DNA of 9,044 nt from Eubacterium sp. (GCA_024697885.1 JAILSA010000003.1:1-9044); one strand, 5' to 3'; positions 1-7,106 are shown, numbered from the stretch's first letter. Notes: generated by a model not told the origin, from the letters alone. Program-made: numbers and translations.

Positions 1-688
1 TGAGGCCAATAAGTGGCAGTATGTCACCCTGGTAGTTGACGGAAGTCAGCAGGGCTCCACTACTAAGACTGTAAAGGCAACTCTTTATGTCAACGGTATT
101 GCCGTACAGACCGGCGATGTGGCCAAGGGAATTATGACCAACTCCGGAGCAAGACTTTTCTTTGGTGTCAATGCCTGGGATACTATTTTCAAGGGAGCCT
201 TAGACGATGTCCTTCTCTACAACAGAGCTTTGGACGCCGGAGAGGTTCAGGCCCTGGCAACAGGCTATGCCACAGCAAGTTCTCTGACTAAGGCGGAGGA
301 GAGCCAGTCCACAGACAAGAAGACAGACACTTCTACAAGCACAGCCACAGACAATAAGGCTACAACAACTACAACAACAACGACAAGCACTGCAAACTCT
401 ACCTTGAAAAAAGCCACTATCAAAGTAAAGAAAGGCAAAAAAGCAGTGAAGAAGGTAACTCTGAAAAAGGGCAAAAAGGTAACCCTTAAGGTTTCTGTCA
501 ATTCCAAGGGCAAGCTGTCCATGAAGAAATTGACCAAGAAGCAGAAAAAGATTGCCAAGGTTACATTTAAGAAGGGCAAATTAAAAATTAAGGCCAAGAA
601 AAAAGGAAGCTTTAAGATTACCCTCAAGGCCAAGAAAACTTCAAGCTACAAAAAGGCTACAAAGAAGATTAAGGTAAAAGTAAAATAA
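1..688 (+). CDS. 3' end of a secreted LamG-domain glycosidase paralog with Lys-rich tail (5' truncated by window edge)
   Basis: The frame is open from base 2 of the window, so the real gene starts upstream and the internal ATG at 131-137 is not a start. The first visible part (about 2-265) is the C-terminal half of a LamG/concanavalin-like domain, with WQYVTLVVDG, LYVNG, GARLFFGVNAWD and a final DDVLLYNRAL strand, which aligns segment by segment with the two complete paralogs downstream. A Ser/Thr/Lys linker follows, including eight consecutive Thr codons. It ends in a 94-residue lysine-rich tail (404-685) with no Asp or Glu. By analogy with its neighbours, the missing N-terminal part should hold a signal peptide, a GH43 catalytic domain and an AbfB-like domain, but none of that is visible. 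The protein is presumably extracellular and may be cell-surface bound through the basic tail (inference). A rho-independent terminator follows at 724-762. Confidence 0.88.
   Translation, partial: EANKWQYVTLVVDGSQQGSTTKTVKATLYVNGIAVQTGDVAKGIMTNSGARLFFGVNAWDTIFKGALDDVLLYNRALDAGEVQALATGYATASSLTKAEESQSTDKKTDTSTSTATDNKATTTTTTTTSTANSTLKKATIKVKKGKKAVKKVTLKKGKKVTLKVSVNSKGKLSMKKLTKKQKKIAKVTFKKGKLKIKAKKKGSFKITLKAKKTSSYKKATKKIKVKVK
362..385 (+). repeat. ACN trinucleotide run encoding eight Thr
   Basis: Eight successive Thr codons (mostly ACA) lie in the linker between the LamG domain and the basic tail. Simple repeats of this kind can change length by slippage. The equivalent linkers of the two paralogs differ in sequence and do not have this run. 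Confidence 0.7.
404..685 (+). repeat. Lys-rich 94-residue tail, copy 1
   Basis: This is the first of three homologous 282-bp segments encoding the C-terminal basic domain of the tandem glycosidases. It starts at LKKATIKVKKGKK and ends in KVKVK just before the stop. It has no acidic residue. The spacing of short beta-strand-like segments (VTLKVSV, KLSM, AKVTF, KLKI, GSFKITL, KIKVKV) resembles a bacterial Ig-like (Big_2-type) fold in which surface positions are lysine. Confidence 0.8.
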
Positions 689-723
689 GCTTTTTCCGGC
701 CCTAAGGAAGTAAGAGAGAGAAG

Positions 724-762
724 AGTCAGCCAGATCTAAAAATCTGGTTGGCTTTTCTTTTT
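724..762 (+). terminator. Rho-independent terminator after the first glycosidase gene
   Basis: A 12-bp stem (724-735 with 742-753, including two G-U pairs) encloses a six-base loop CTAAAA and is followed by a T-rich tract, TTTTCTTTTT, to 762. It lies 35 bp after the stop codon and should separate the first gene from the second. Confidence 0.88.
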
Positions 763-775
763 GCGTAAAAAAATA

Positions 776-791
776 AACAAAGACCGTAAAA
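776..791 (+). promoter_or_regulatory. Conserved upstream element, copy 1
   Basis: The 16-mer AACAAAGACCGTAAAA is identical to 3959-3974. It ends 7 bp before the predicted -35 of the second glycosidase gene. Its position, immediately upstream of the -35 in both promoters, fits an activator binding site. The regulator is not in the window. Confidence 0.6.
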
Positions 792-798
792 TGTCATA

Positions 799-827
799 TT
801 GTGGCTGATTAACATATTAGTTAAAAT
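799..827 (+). promoter_or_regulatory. Predicted sigma-A promoter of the second glycosidase gene
   Basis: A -35-like TTGTGG (799-804) and a -10-like TAAAAT (822-827) are separated by 17 bp, with the -10 ending 34 bp before the chosen ATG. The -35 is a weak match to TTGACA, which suits an activator-dependent promoter. The third gene has the same arrangement. Confidence 0.55.
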
Positions 828-850
828 ATTAACTAGAAAAATTCCAGAAC

Positions 851-856
851 GGAGGG
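851..856 (+). promoter_or_regulatory. Shine-Dalgarno GGAGGG deciding the start at 862
   Basis: GGAGGG stands 5 bp before ATG 862. The frame stays open up to an ATG at 799, but that codon overlaps the predicted -35, has no ribosome binding site and would put a charged segment before the signal peptide. The paralog's start (MFVKKLM...) also aligns with 862. Confidence 0.85.
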
Positions 857-861
857 AGTCT

Positions 862-3786
862 ATGTTTATGAAAAAAATGCTCGCTGGATTTTTATCCCTG
901 GCCATGTTGGCTGGAATAGGTCCAGTAGCGCAACCGGCGACTGAGCTCAAGGCAGCAGAAAGTCCCAAAGAAATCACTTTAGAAAAGACAGAATTTAGCA
1001 ACCCAATCGGTAGCTATGACACAGATGGCAATATGATTTACGGTGGAGATCCATCCATCTTGGTGGACGGAGATACAGTTTATCTCTATGTAGGTCATGA
1101 CACATCAACTGGCAACGACTACTACATGCCAGACTGGATGTGCTATTCCACCAAGGATTTGAAGAACTGGAAGTACGAAGGTATCTTCATGTCCGGTGAC
1201 AAGGATGCCATCAGCTGGGCCAGATCAGGTCACGATGCCTGGGCCAGCCAGGTAATGAAGTATAACAACAAGTACTACTTCTACTACTGTACCTGGGATA
1301 CCACAGCATCAGGAAAGCAGTCCATCGGAGTGGCAGTATCTGACAGCCCGACAGGCGGTTTCAAAGATATTGGAAACTCTTTGGTAAAGGGTAATTTTAC
1401 CAATCCTCAGGCCTCTGACTACGACGATATCGACCCAACTGTCTGGGTGGATGAAGACGAGGACGGAGTGGAGCACCGCTATCTTGGATGGGGCAACAGC
1501 TACTTCTTCATCTGTGAGCTCAACGAGGACATGACAAGTGTTAAGGACTTAAACGGAGATGGTAAAATCACCTTCGGAAGAGAGCAGGATGGGGCTAGTA
1601 GAAAGACAGCAGATATTATCCAGAAGGATGTTAGGGGCAAAATGTACACAGAGGCTCCTTACTTCTACCGTCGCCAGGACGAGGAGGGCAATTACACAGG
1701 AGCTTACTATCTCTTCTATGCTACCAACTGGCGAGAGGCTTTAGGTTACACAACTTTTGAAAACAATATGATTGATGACTCTTGGGGCAACACAAATCAG
1801 ATTATGGACCCTACGGTTACATCTAATACCAACCACCCGGCAGTTTTTGACTTTAAGGGTAAGACCTACATGGTATACCACAACGGTTCCCTGCCAGGAG
1901 GAAGTGGTTACAGAAGAAGTCCATGTATTACAGAGATTAACTTTAACGCGGATGGCAGCATCAAGTTTATGGAGGATACTGCAACAGGACTCTTTGGAAC
2001 AACATCACTTTTGTATACCTACGACGGAAGTTTCTTCTCCCATAAGGAGTTGAAACTGTCTAATATTTACAACAATGACCTCTATCCAATTTTGGATTTA
2101 GAGGTGGGAACCTATTCTACCAAAGATGACTTGAATGCTCGCTGGGCCATCATGCCTGGTAAGGCAGACAAGACCAAGGATTCCTATGTTTCTCTTCAGT
2201 CAGAGAACAAACCTGGTCTCTATGTAACAGTAGACGATGATGAGAGCGTAAAACTGGCTCAGGATTATGACTTTACTGCCAAGGAAGCGACAGCTAAGAA
2301 GCAGACCTTTAAGACTGTTGAGGGTCTGGCAGACAGCAAGGGAGTTTCCTTCGAAAGTCTCTCTAAGCCGGGCAAATACCTGACGGTATTTAATGGCAAA
2401 ACTTACCTGACATCAGGTAATATGAAAGAGGCGGCAACCTTCTACCAGAATGTTAAGCCTAACAATGAAATCAGCACAAAATCTTCTGACAACAGTCTGA
2501 AGAGCATCAGCGTAGATGGCAAGGCCTGCACCTTAAACAATGGCAGATATGAGTGCGAGGTCGGAGCTGACACAAGTTCTGTAGAGATCAAGGTTGAGAC
2601 TTCAGATTCCAACGGTGTTGTTGTTGTCAACGATGCTCTTGTGGACACTGGGGTGACAAAAGTCAATGTGAATTCCGCTTTCAATCAGTATAATATTAAG
2701 GTTTTTGCCGCTGACGGAAGTGAGAAAGAAACCGCTAAGCTTTTGATCAAAAAGACCAAGGACTTTAGTAATGTAAGCTTTGGTTCAGATCCAGTTATCA
2801 GATTTGGATTCGAGGATAATTCCAACCTTACAGCCGTATACAAGGGATTAGATACACCGGAAGCTTCCAGCCCAAGTTATACCATTAACAAGGGTGCTGG
2901 CATTAGGGGCAACTGCCTTTACTTAGCAGGAGATCAGGGAGTTGACTTAGGAAGTGCCAATGCTTTGGGCGACAGCTACACTATTTCCTTCTGGGTTAAT
3001 CCAGAGGTGGTAAACGGCAGTGTTGATCCAGTTTTGGCAGGGGGAACTTTTTCCCCAGAATATTGGTTGAACCTGACTTGCGACGCCAAGATTTGGTCTA
3101 AGAAAACAGACTATATCAGTACAACAGCGGCAAATGCCTACAAGGCGAACCAGTGGAATCACATTGTCTTGACAGTGGATGCATCCTCTGGAAACACTGC
3201 TACATCTAAGGGTAAACTCTATCTCAATGGAAAATTGATTTCTCAGGGTAATGTGGCTGCTGGTATTATGAGTCAGTCAGGTGCCAGAATTTTCCTGGGA
3301 GTAAATGGATGGGATGCTTACCTTAAGGGAAGCTTTGACGAACTCCTTGGCTTCAACCGCGTTCTCTCCAGTGAGGAGATTGAAGCCCTTTCCTACGACA
3401 AGTTTGGCGCTGCTTCCTCTGGCTCACAGGCAAATGACAAAAAGGATGAGACAGGTACAAGCGCAAGCACAGGAACTTCTACATCAGAATCTAAGGCAAG
3501 TCTCAAGACTGCAAAGATTAAGGTGAAGAAGGGCAAAAAATCTGTGAAGGCAGTAACCATCAAAAAGGGCAAGAAAGTAACCCTTAAGGTTTCTGTCAAT
3601 TCCAAGGCCAAGCTGTCCATGAAGAAGCTGACCAAGAAGCAGAAAAAGATTGCCAAGGTAACCTTTAAGAACAAGAAGTTACAGATCAAGGCCAAGAAAA
3701 AAGGAAGTTTCAAGATTAAGCTGACAGCCAAGAAAACTTCAACCTACAAGAAGGCTACTAAGACTATTAAGGTGAAAGTTAGATAA
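862..3786 (+). CDS. Secreted GH43 glycosidase with AbfB-like, cadherin-like and LamG domains and a Lys-rich tail (predicted alpha-L-arabinofuranosidase or related)
   Basis: The product is 974 residues. A signal peptide covers about 1-32 (MKK, hydrophobic core, then an Ala-rich end). The GH43 propeller covers about 45-400. Candidate catalytic residues are the general base D63 in YGGDPS, the pKa-tuning D191 in DDIDPTVW and the general acid E264 in YTEAPYFYRR. H325, H340 and R351/R352 (NTNHPAVF, YHNGS, YRRSPC) match active-site blades of the family. An AbfB-like beta-trefoil segment (about 414-531, LQSENKPGLYVT and FESLSKPGKYLT) suggests binding of arabinofuranose side chains. A cadherin-like beta-sandwich (about 546-631) with two Cys (C556, C565) and a LamG domain (645-843) follow, then a Ser/Thr linker and the 94-residue basic tail (881-974). 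There is no LPxTG motif. It should act outside the cell on arabinan or arabinoxylan. GH43 membership is secure; whether it is an arabinofuranosidase, xylosidase or arabinanase is not settled by sequence alone. Confidence 0.92.
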   Translation: MFMKKMLAGFLSLAMLAGIGPVAQPATELKAAESPKEITLEKTEFSNPIGSYDTDGNMIYGGDPSILVDGDTVYLYVGHDTSTGNDYYMPDWMCYSTKDLKNWKYEGIFMSGDKDAISWARSGHDAWASQVMKYNNKYYFYYCTWDTTASGKQSIGVAVSDSPTGGFKDIGNSLVKGNFTNPQASDYDDIDPTVWVDEDEDGVEHRYLGWGNSYFFICELNEDMTSVKDLNGDGKITFGREQDGASRKTADIIQKDVRGKMYTEAPYFYRRQDEEGNYTGAYYLFYATNWREALGYTTFENNMIDDSWGNTNQIMDPTVTSNTNHPAVFDFKGKTYMVYHNGSLPGGSGYRRSPCITEINFNADGSIKFMEDTATGLFGTTSLLYTYDGSFFSHKELKLSNIYNNDLYPILDLEVGTYSTKDDLNARWAIMPGKADKTKDSYVSLQSENKPGLYVTVDDDESVKLAQDYDFTAKEATAKKQTFKTVEGLADSKGVSFESLSKPGKYLTVFNGKTYLTSGNMKEAATFYQNVKPNNEISTKSSDNSLKSISVDGKACTLNNGRYECEVGADTSSVEIKVETSDSNGVVVVNDALVDTGVTKVNVNSAFNQYNIKVFAADGSEKETAKLLIKKTKDFSNVSFGSDPVIRFGFEDNSNLTAVYKGLDTPEASSPSYTINKGAGIRGNCLYLAGDQGVDLGSANALGDSYTISFWVNPEVVNGSVDPVLAGGTFSPEYWLNLTCDAKIWSKKTDYISTTAANAYKANQWNHIVLTVDASSGNTATSKGKLYLNGKLISQGNVAAGIMSQSGARIFLGVNGWDAYLKGSFDELLGFNRVLSSEEIEALSYDKFGAASSGSQANDKKDETGTSASTGTSTSESKASLKTAKIKVKKGKKSVKAVTIKKGKKVTLKVSVNSKAKLSMKKLTKKQKKIAKVTFKNKKLQIKAKKKGSFKIKLTAKKTSTYKKATKTIKVKVR
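3502..3783 (+). repeat. Lys-rich 94-residue tail, copy 2
   Basis: This second copy of the basic C-terminal domain has 38 Lys and one Arg in 94 residues and no Asp or Glu. A 70-bp stretch (3601-3670) is identical at DNA level to 6820-6889 in the third gene, more conserved than the catalytic-domain DNA looks by eye. Confidence 0.8.
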
Positions 3787-3809
3787 AATCTTTTCATGAT
3801 ATCCTAAAT

Positions 3810-3859
3810 CCAAGTTCCATCAGGGAGACTTGGCTCAGGGGGAGGATTCTCTCCCTGAG
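3810..3859 (+). other. Two adjacent hairpins downstream of the second glycosidase gene
   Basis: The first hairpin pairs CCAAGT (3810-3815) with ACTTGG (3828-3833), with a possible inner TCC/GGA. The second follows directly: an 11-bp stem (3834-3844 with 3849-3859, one G-U pair) around the tetraloop GATT. No T tract follows, so neither looks like a standard intrinsic terminator. They lie in the 3' untranslated region of the second gene, upstream of the next promoter, and could protect or process its mRNA. Confidence 0.5.
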
Positions 3860-3874
3860 ATATAATAAGGCTAC

Positions 3875-3932
3875 AGAGAGCACCATTTGAGAGCAGAAGT
3901 CCCAAGGGACAGGCACTCAGATGGTGCTTTCT
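3875..3932 (+). terminator. Long hairpin, possible terminator of the second glycosidase gene
   Basis: A 17-bp outer stem pairs 3875-3891 with 3916-3932 (two G-U pairs). The 24-nt interior can form a second small hairpin, GTCC-CAAG-GGAC (3899-3910). The only T run (TTTCT) lies within the 3' arm and the following bases (AATTAGAAATTT) are not a clean U tract. Termination is therefore plausible but weaker than at the other two terminators. An alternative is a structured RNA element. Confidence 0.5.
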
Positions 3933-3958
3933 AATTAGAAATTTAACCAAAAATAATG

Positions 3959-3974
3959 AACAAAGACCGTAAAA
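3959..3974 (+). promoter_or_regulatory. Conserved upstream element, copy 2
   Basis: This is an identical copy of the 16-mer at 776-791. It ends 8 bp before the predicted -35 of the third glycosidase gene and begins 89 bp before its ATG (86 bp in copy 1). The flanking promoter sequence has otherwise diverged, which argues that this block is selected. Confidence 0.6.
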
Positions 3975-3982
3975 AAGTCGCC

Positions 3983-4011
3983 TTGTTTAGGGGAAAAATT
4001 TTATATAGAAT
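3983..4011 (+). promoter_or_regulatory. Predicted sigma-A promoter of the third glycosidase gene
   Basis: TTGTTT (3983-3988) and TAGAAT (4006-4011) are separated by 17 bp, with the -10 ending 36 bp before ATG 4048. The layout matches the promoter of the second gene. The start codon has a GGAGG at 4037-4041, spaced 6 bp from it. Confidence 0.6.
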
Positions 4012-4047
4012 AAGAGTTATATCATAAACTAAGAATGGAGGATATCA

Positions 4048-7005
4048 ATGTTTGTAAAGAAATTGATGGTAGGTCTTTTATCTCTGGCTATGGTGGCTTC
4101 GGTATGTCCGAACCTGGTTCAGCCTGCGACTGAGATTAAGGCCGCAAGTAGTCAAAAAGAAATCACCCTGGATAAGACAGAATATTTAAATCCCATCGGT
4201 GGATATGACACAGATGGCAATATGATTTACGGTGGTGACCCATCTGTCCTGGTGGACGGGGATACTGTTTATCTCTATGTAGGTCACGACACCTCAACAG
4301 GTGACAGCTATCTCATGCCTGAGTGGATGTGCTATTCCACCAAGGATTTGAAGAACTGGACCTACGAAGGTGTTATTATGGGTGCGGACAAAAAGTCCGT
4401 CACCTGGGCAAACACAGGCACAGATGCCTGGGCTGGTCAGGTTATGAAATATAATAACAAATACTATTTTTATTACTGCACCTGGGATTCTACAGCTTCA
4501 GGAAAGCAGTCTATTGGTGTGGCTGTTTCTGACAGTCCAACAGGTGGATTCAAGGATATCGGTCAGCCATTGGTAAAGGGAACTGTGACTACAGGCGAGT
4601 CCTCTACCTGGAACGATATTGATCCTACTGCCTGGATTGAGACAGACTCTAAGGGCGTAGAGCACCGCTACCTGTCCTGGGGAAACGGCAAGGTTTTTGT
4701 CTGTGAGCTCAACGAGGATATGATTTCTGTCAAGGACGTAAACGGAGATGGAAACATTACTTTTGGTACTCAGGCCGCTGGTAAGACCAGTGCTGATGTG
4801 GATATTATTGAGAAGGATGTATCTAAGCTCTCCTTTACAGAGGCTCCATGGATTTACCGTCGTCAGGACAGCGAGGGTAAGTACACAGGAGACTACTATC
4901 TATTCTATGCCACAGGATGGCGTGAGGGATTAGGATATGCCACTACAGATGATTTGATGGATGGTGCATTTTCTGCTTCTACTTATCTGATGGCACCAAC
5001 TACTACCTCTAACACCAACCATCCAGCTATTTTTGATTTCAAGGGCAAGACCTATATGATTTACCACAATGGTTCTATGCCAGGGGGAAGCGGATTCCGC
5101 AGAAGTCCTTGTATTGTGGAACTCAACTTCAATGAGGATGGAAGCCTGGACAAGATGGAAGAGACTGCCGTGGGAATTAATGGAAAGACCTCTCTTCTTT
5201 ATTCTTATGATGGAAGTCTGGTATCCCATGAGAAGTTTACCAACTCTTCCACTGATGATTCCTACCCATATGTAAATGTATCCGTAGGTGCTTATTCCAC
5301 CAGCGCTGATTTCAATGCTAAATGGGCTATTAGCGCAGGAAAAGCAGATGCCAGCAAGGATTCCTATGTATCTATTCAGTCAGAAAATAAACCTGGCCTC
5401 TACATCACAGCCAATGATGATGGCAGTGTGAGCCTGGCACAGGATTACGATTTTACTGCCAAGGCAGAGACTGCCAAGAAGCAGACCTTTAAGACCGTAG
5501 AAGGCCTGGCAGACAGCAAGGGCGTCTCCTTTGAAAGTCTGTCTCAGGAAGGCAAATACCTGACTATGGTTAATGGAAAACTATACCTGTCTTCAGGAAG
5601 CAAGGCAAAGGCTGCAACCTTCTATCAGGATGAAGAGCCAAGCAATTCCGGATCCAGTGCAGGAGCCAGCACAAATGACCTGAAGGGAATTTCTGTGGAG
5701 GGCACTGCCTGTGATATTTCAGGAAGTGAGTGCACAGTAAATGTGGCTTGTGATAAGAAAACAGTTGCTGCCAAAATTGAGACAAGTGACAGCAAGGGAG
5801 CCGTTGTTATTAACGACTCTATCCTGGTTGACGACGACGGAACAGTTAATTTGTCCGCATCTTCCTTCTCCACAGAGTATACCATTAAGGTATTTGCAGA
5901 GGACGGAAGCCTGACTAAGACAATGACCTTAAAACTTGAAAAAGATTATTCCACTTATGTATTTGGCAAGGATCCAGTTTTGTCCTTCACCTTTGAAGAT
6001 GAGTCAGGACTCTCTGCAGTGACCAAGGGACTTCCTCCAGCAGAGGTGGATCCAGCCTACTTTATTACAGAGGACAATGCCGTTTGTGGCGCCAGCCTCT
6101 ATCTTCCTGGCAGCCAGGGAGTAGATTTGGGAAGTGCCAACAAGTTGGGAAATTCCTATTCCATTTCCTTCTGGGTAATGCCAAGCAAGGTGAATAGCAA
6201 TGTTGACCCTGTCTTTGCCGCAGGAACCTTCACACCAGAGTACTGGTTGAACTTAACCTGCGATGCCAAAATCTGGTCCAAACACAGCAACTACTATGCC
6301 ACTACAGCGGCCAATGTCTACAAGGCAGGAGAGTGGAATCACATCCTTCTTACTGTAGATGGAGATACAGCGGGAACAGCCGCTGGCACCGTAAATGGTA
6401 AGCTTTATGTCAACGGAGCCCTGGTTTCTGAGGGTGATGTGGCAGATAAGATTATGACCCAGTCCGCAGCCAGACTTTACCTGGGTGTCAACGGATGGGA
6501 TGCCTACCTTCAGGGTTACTATGATGAGGTTCTTTGCTTTGACCGCGTTCTGAGCGATGAGGACATTCAGGTTCTGAGCTCCAATCTGGTAAACTCTCAG
6601 TACTTTGAGGAGAGAGCTAAGGCAGCTAGTACAAGCGCAACTGCCACACCAACACCTAGCACATCAGGTGCAAGTAGCACAAGCAATACAAGTACAACAA
6701 GCAGCACTTCTAACTCCAGCTTGAAAAAAGCTACCATCAAGGTTAAGAAGGGCAAAAAGGCAGTGAAGAAGGTAACCATCAAAAAGGGCAAGAAGGTAAC
6801 CCTTAAGGTTTCCGTAAACTCCAAGGCCAAGCTGTCCATGAAGAAGCTGACCAAGAAGCAGAAAAAGATTGCCAAGGTAACCTTTAAGAGCAATAAGTTA
6901 AAGATCAAGGCAAAGAAAAAGGGAAGCTTTAAGATTAAGCTGACAGCCAAGAAAACTTCTACCTACAAGAAGGCTACTAAGACCATTAAGGTTAAAGTAA
7001 AATAA
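4048..7005 (+). CDS. Secreted GH43 glycosidase, paralog of the preceding gene, same domain order and Lys-rich tail
   Basis: The product is 985 residues, starting at an ATG with GGAGG 6 bp upstream. A signal peptide covers about 1-33. The GH43 domain (about 45-400) has candidate catalytic D64 (YGGDPS), D192 (NDIDPTAW) and E265 (FTEAPWIYRR), with H325 and H340 (NTNHPAIF, YHNGS) and the FRRSPC motif also kept. It therefore looks active. An AbfB-like domain covers about 410-527, a cadherin-like beta-sandwich with three Cys 545-631, a LamG domain 644-843, then an Ala/Ser/Thr/Pro linker and the basic tail (892-985). A loop DVNGDGNI (230-237) resembles an EF-hand/dockerin calcium loop. It arose by tandem duplication with its two upstream neighbours. 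Differences around the substrate side of the GH43 domain could give it another linkage preference (inference). The protein is likely exported and held at the cell surface by the tail or by sugar binding. Confidence 0.93.
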   Translation: MFVKKLMVGLLSLAMVASVCPNLVQPATEIKAASSQKEITLDKTEYLNPIGGYDTDGNMIYGGDPSVLVDGDTVYLYVGHDTSTGDSYLMPEWMCYSTKDLKNWTYEGVIMGADKKSVTWANTGTDAWAGQVMKYNNKYYFYYCTWDSTASGKQSIGVAVSDSPTGGFKDIGQPLVKGTVTTGESSTWNDIDPTAWIETDSKGVEHRYLSWGNGKVFVCELNEDMISVKDVNGDGNITFGTQAAGKTSADVDIIEKDVSKLSFTEAPWIYRRQDSEGKYTGDYYLFYATGWREGLGYATTDDLMDGAFSASTYLMAPTTTSNTNHPAIFDFKGKTYMIYHNGSMPGGSGFRRSPCIVELNFNEDGSLDKMEETAVGINGKTSLLYSYDGSLVSHEKFTNSSTDDSYPYVNVSVGAYSTSADFNAKWAISAGKADASKDSYVSIQSENKPGLYITANDDGSVSLAQDYDFTAKAETAKKQTFKTVEGLADSKGVSFESLSQEGKYLTMVNGKLYLSSGSKAKAATFYQDEEPSNSGSSAGASTNDLKGISVEGTACDISGSECTVNVACDKKTVAAKIETSDSKGAVVINDSILVDDDGTVNLSASSFSTEYTIKVFAEDGSLTKTMTLKLEKDYSTYVFGKDPVLSFTFEDESGLSAVTKGLPPAEVDPAYFITEDNAVCGASLYLPGSQGVDLGSANKLGNSYSISFWVMPSKVNSNVDPVFAAGTFTPEYWLNLTCDAKIWSKHSNYYATTAANVYKAGEWNHILLTVDGDTAGTAAGTVNGKLYVNGALVSEGDVADKIMTQSAARLYLGVNGWDAYLQGYYDEVLCFDRVLSDEDIQVLSSNLVNSQYFEERAKAASTSATATPTPSTSGASSTSNTSTTSSTSNSSLKKATIKVKKGKKAVKKVTIKKGKKVTLKVSVNSKAKLSMKKLTKKQKKIAKVTFKSNKLKIKAKKKGSFKIKLTAKKTSTYKKATKTIKVKVK
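6721..7002 (+). repeat. Lys-rich 94-residue tail, copy 3
   Basis: This third copy has the same length as the other two, has no acidic residue, and shares a 70-bp identical block (6820-6889) with copy 2 (3601-3670). It also shares near-identical stretches with copy 1, for example the segment encoding KLTKKQKKIAKV. Confidence 0.8.
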
Positions 7006-7026
7006 AATATTATTTGCAAGATCAGG

Positions 7027-7064
7027 ATTCCCACCGGGCCCAAAAGCTTGGTGGGAATTTTTTT
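7027..7064 (+). terminator. Rho-independent terminator after the third glycosidase gene
   Basis: A perfect 9-bp stem, ATTCCCACC/GGTGGGAAT (7027-7035 with 7050-7058), can extend inward by four more pairs around the loop CCAAAA. It ends in seven T residues (7058-7064). It closes the glycosidase block and separates it from the redox-type genes downstream. Confidence 0.92.
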
Positions 7065-7077
7065 CACCTGTTATCAC

Positions 7078-7106
7078 TTTTCAAAACTTCGGATATGGGG
7101 TATAGT
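7078..7106 (+). promoter_or_regulatory. Tentative promoter of the NusG-II / Gx transporter operon
   Basis: TATAGT at 7101-7106 is a fair -10 match, and TTTTCA at 7078-7083 is a poor -35 at 17 bp. Some promoter is needed here because a strong terminator lies just upstream, but the exact hexamers are uncertain. The 16-nt element of the glycosidase promoters is absent. Confidence 0.3.

Noticed and set aside
799..861. N-terminal extension of the second glycosidase from ATG 799.
   Set aside because: The ATG overlaps the predicted -35 box, has no ribosome binding site, puts charged residues before the signal peptide, and has no counterpart in the paralog.
3861..3866. Perfect TATAAT as a -10 of a third promoter or small RNA.
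   Set aside because: No -35-like hexamer lies 16-18 bp upstream (that region is a GC-rich hairpin) and there is no extended -10 TG; kept only as a remark in the hairpin finding.
4090..4110. Possible lipobox Cys (C20, MVASVC) in the signal peptide of the third glycosidase.
   Set aside because: The residue before Cys is Val rather than Gly/Ala/Ser, the second paralog has Gly at this place, and both continue with a shared QPATE...KAA segment that looks like a signal peptidase I region.
265..6950. Long antisense reading frames opposite each Lys-rich tail (265-633, 3393-3731, 6597-6950), very rich in Phe and Leu.
   Set aside because: They are a by-product of AAG/AAA Lys codons, which read as CTT/TTT on the other strand. 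None has a convincing ribosome binding site, and their similarity follows from the homology of the tails.
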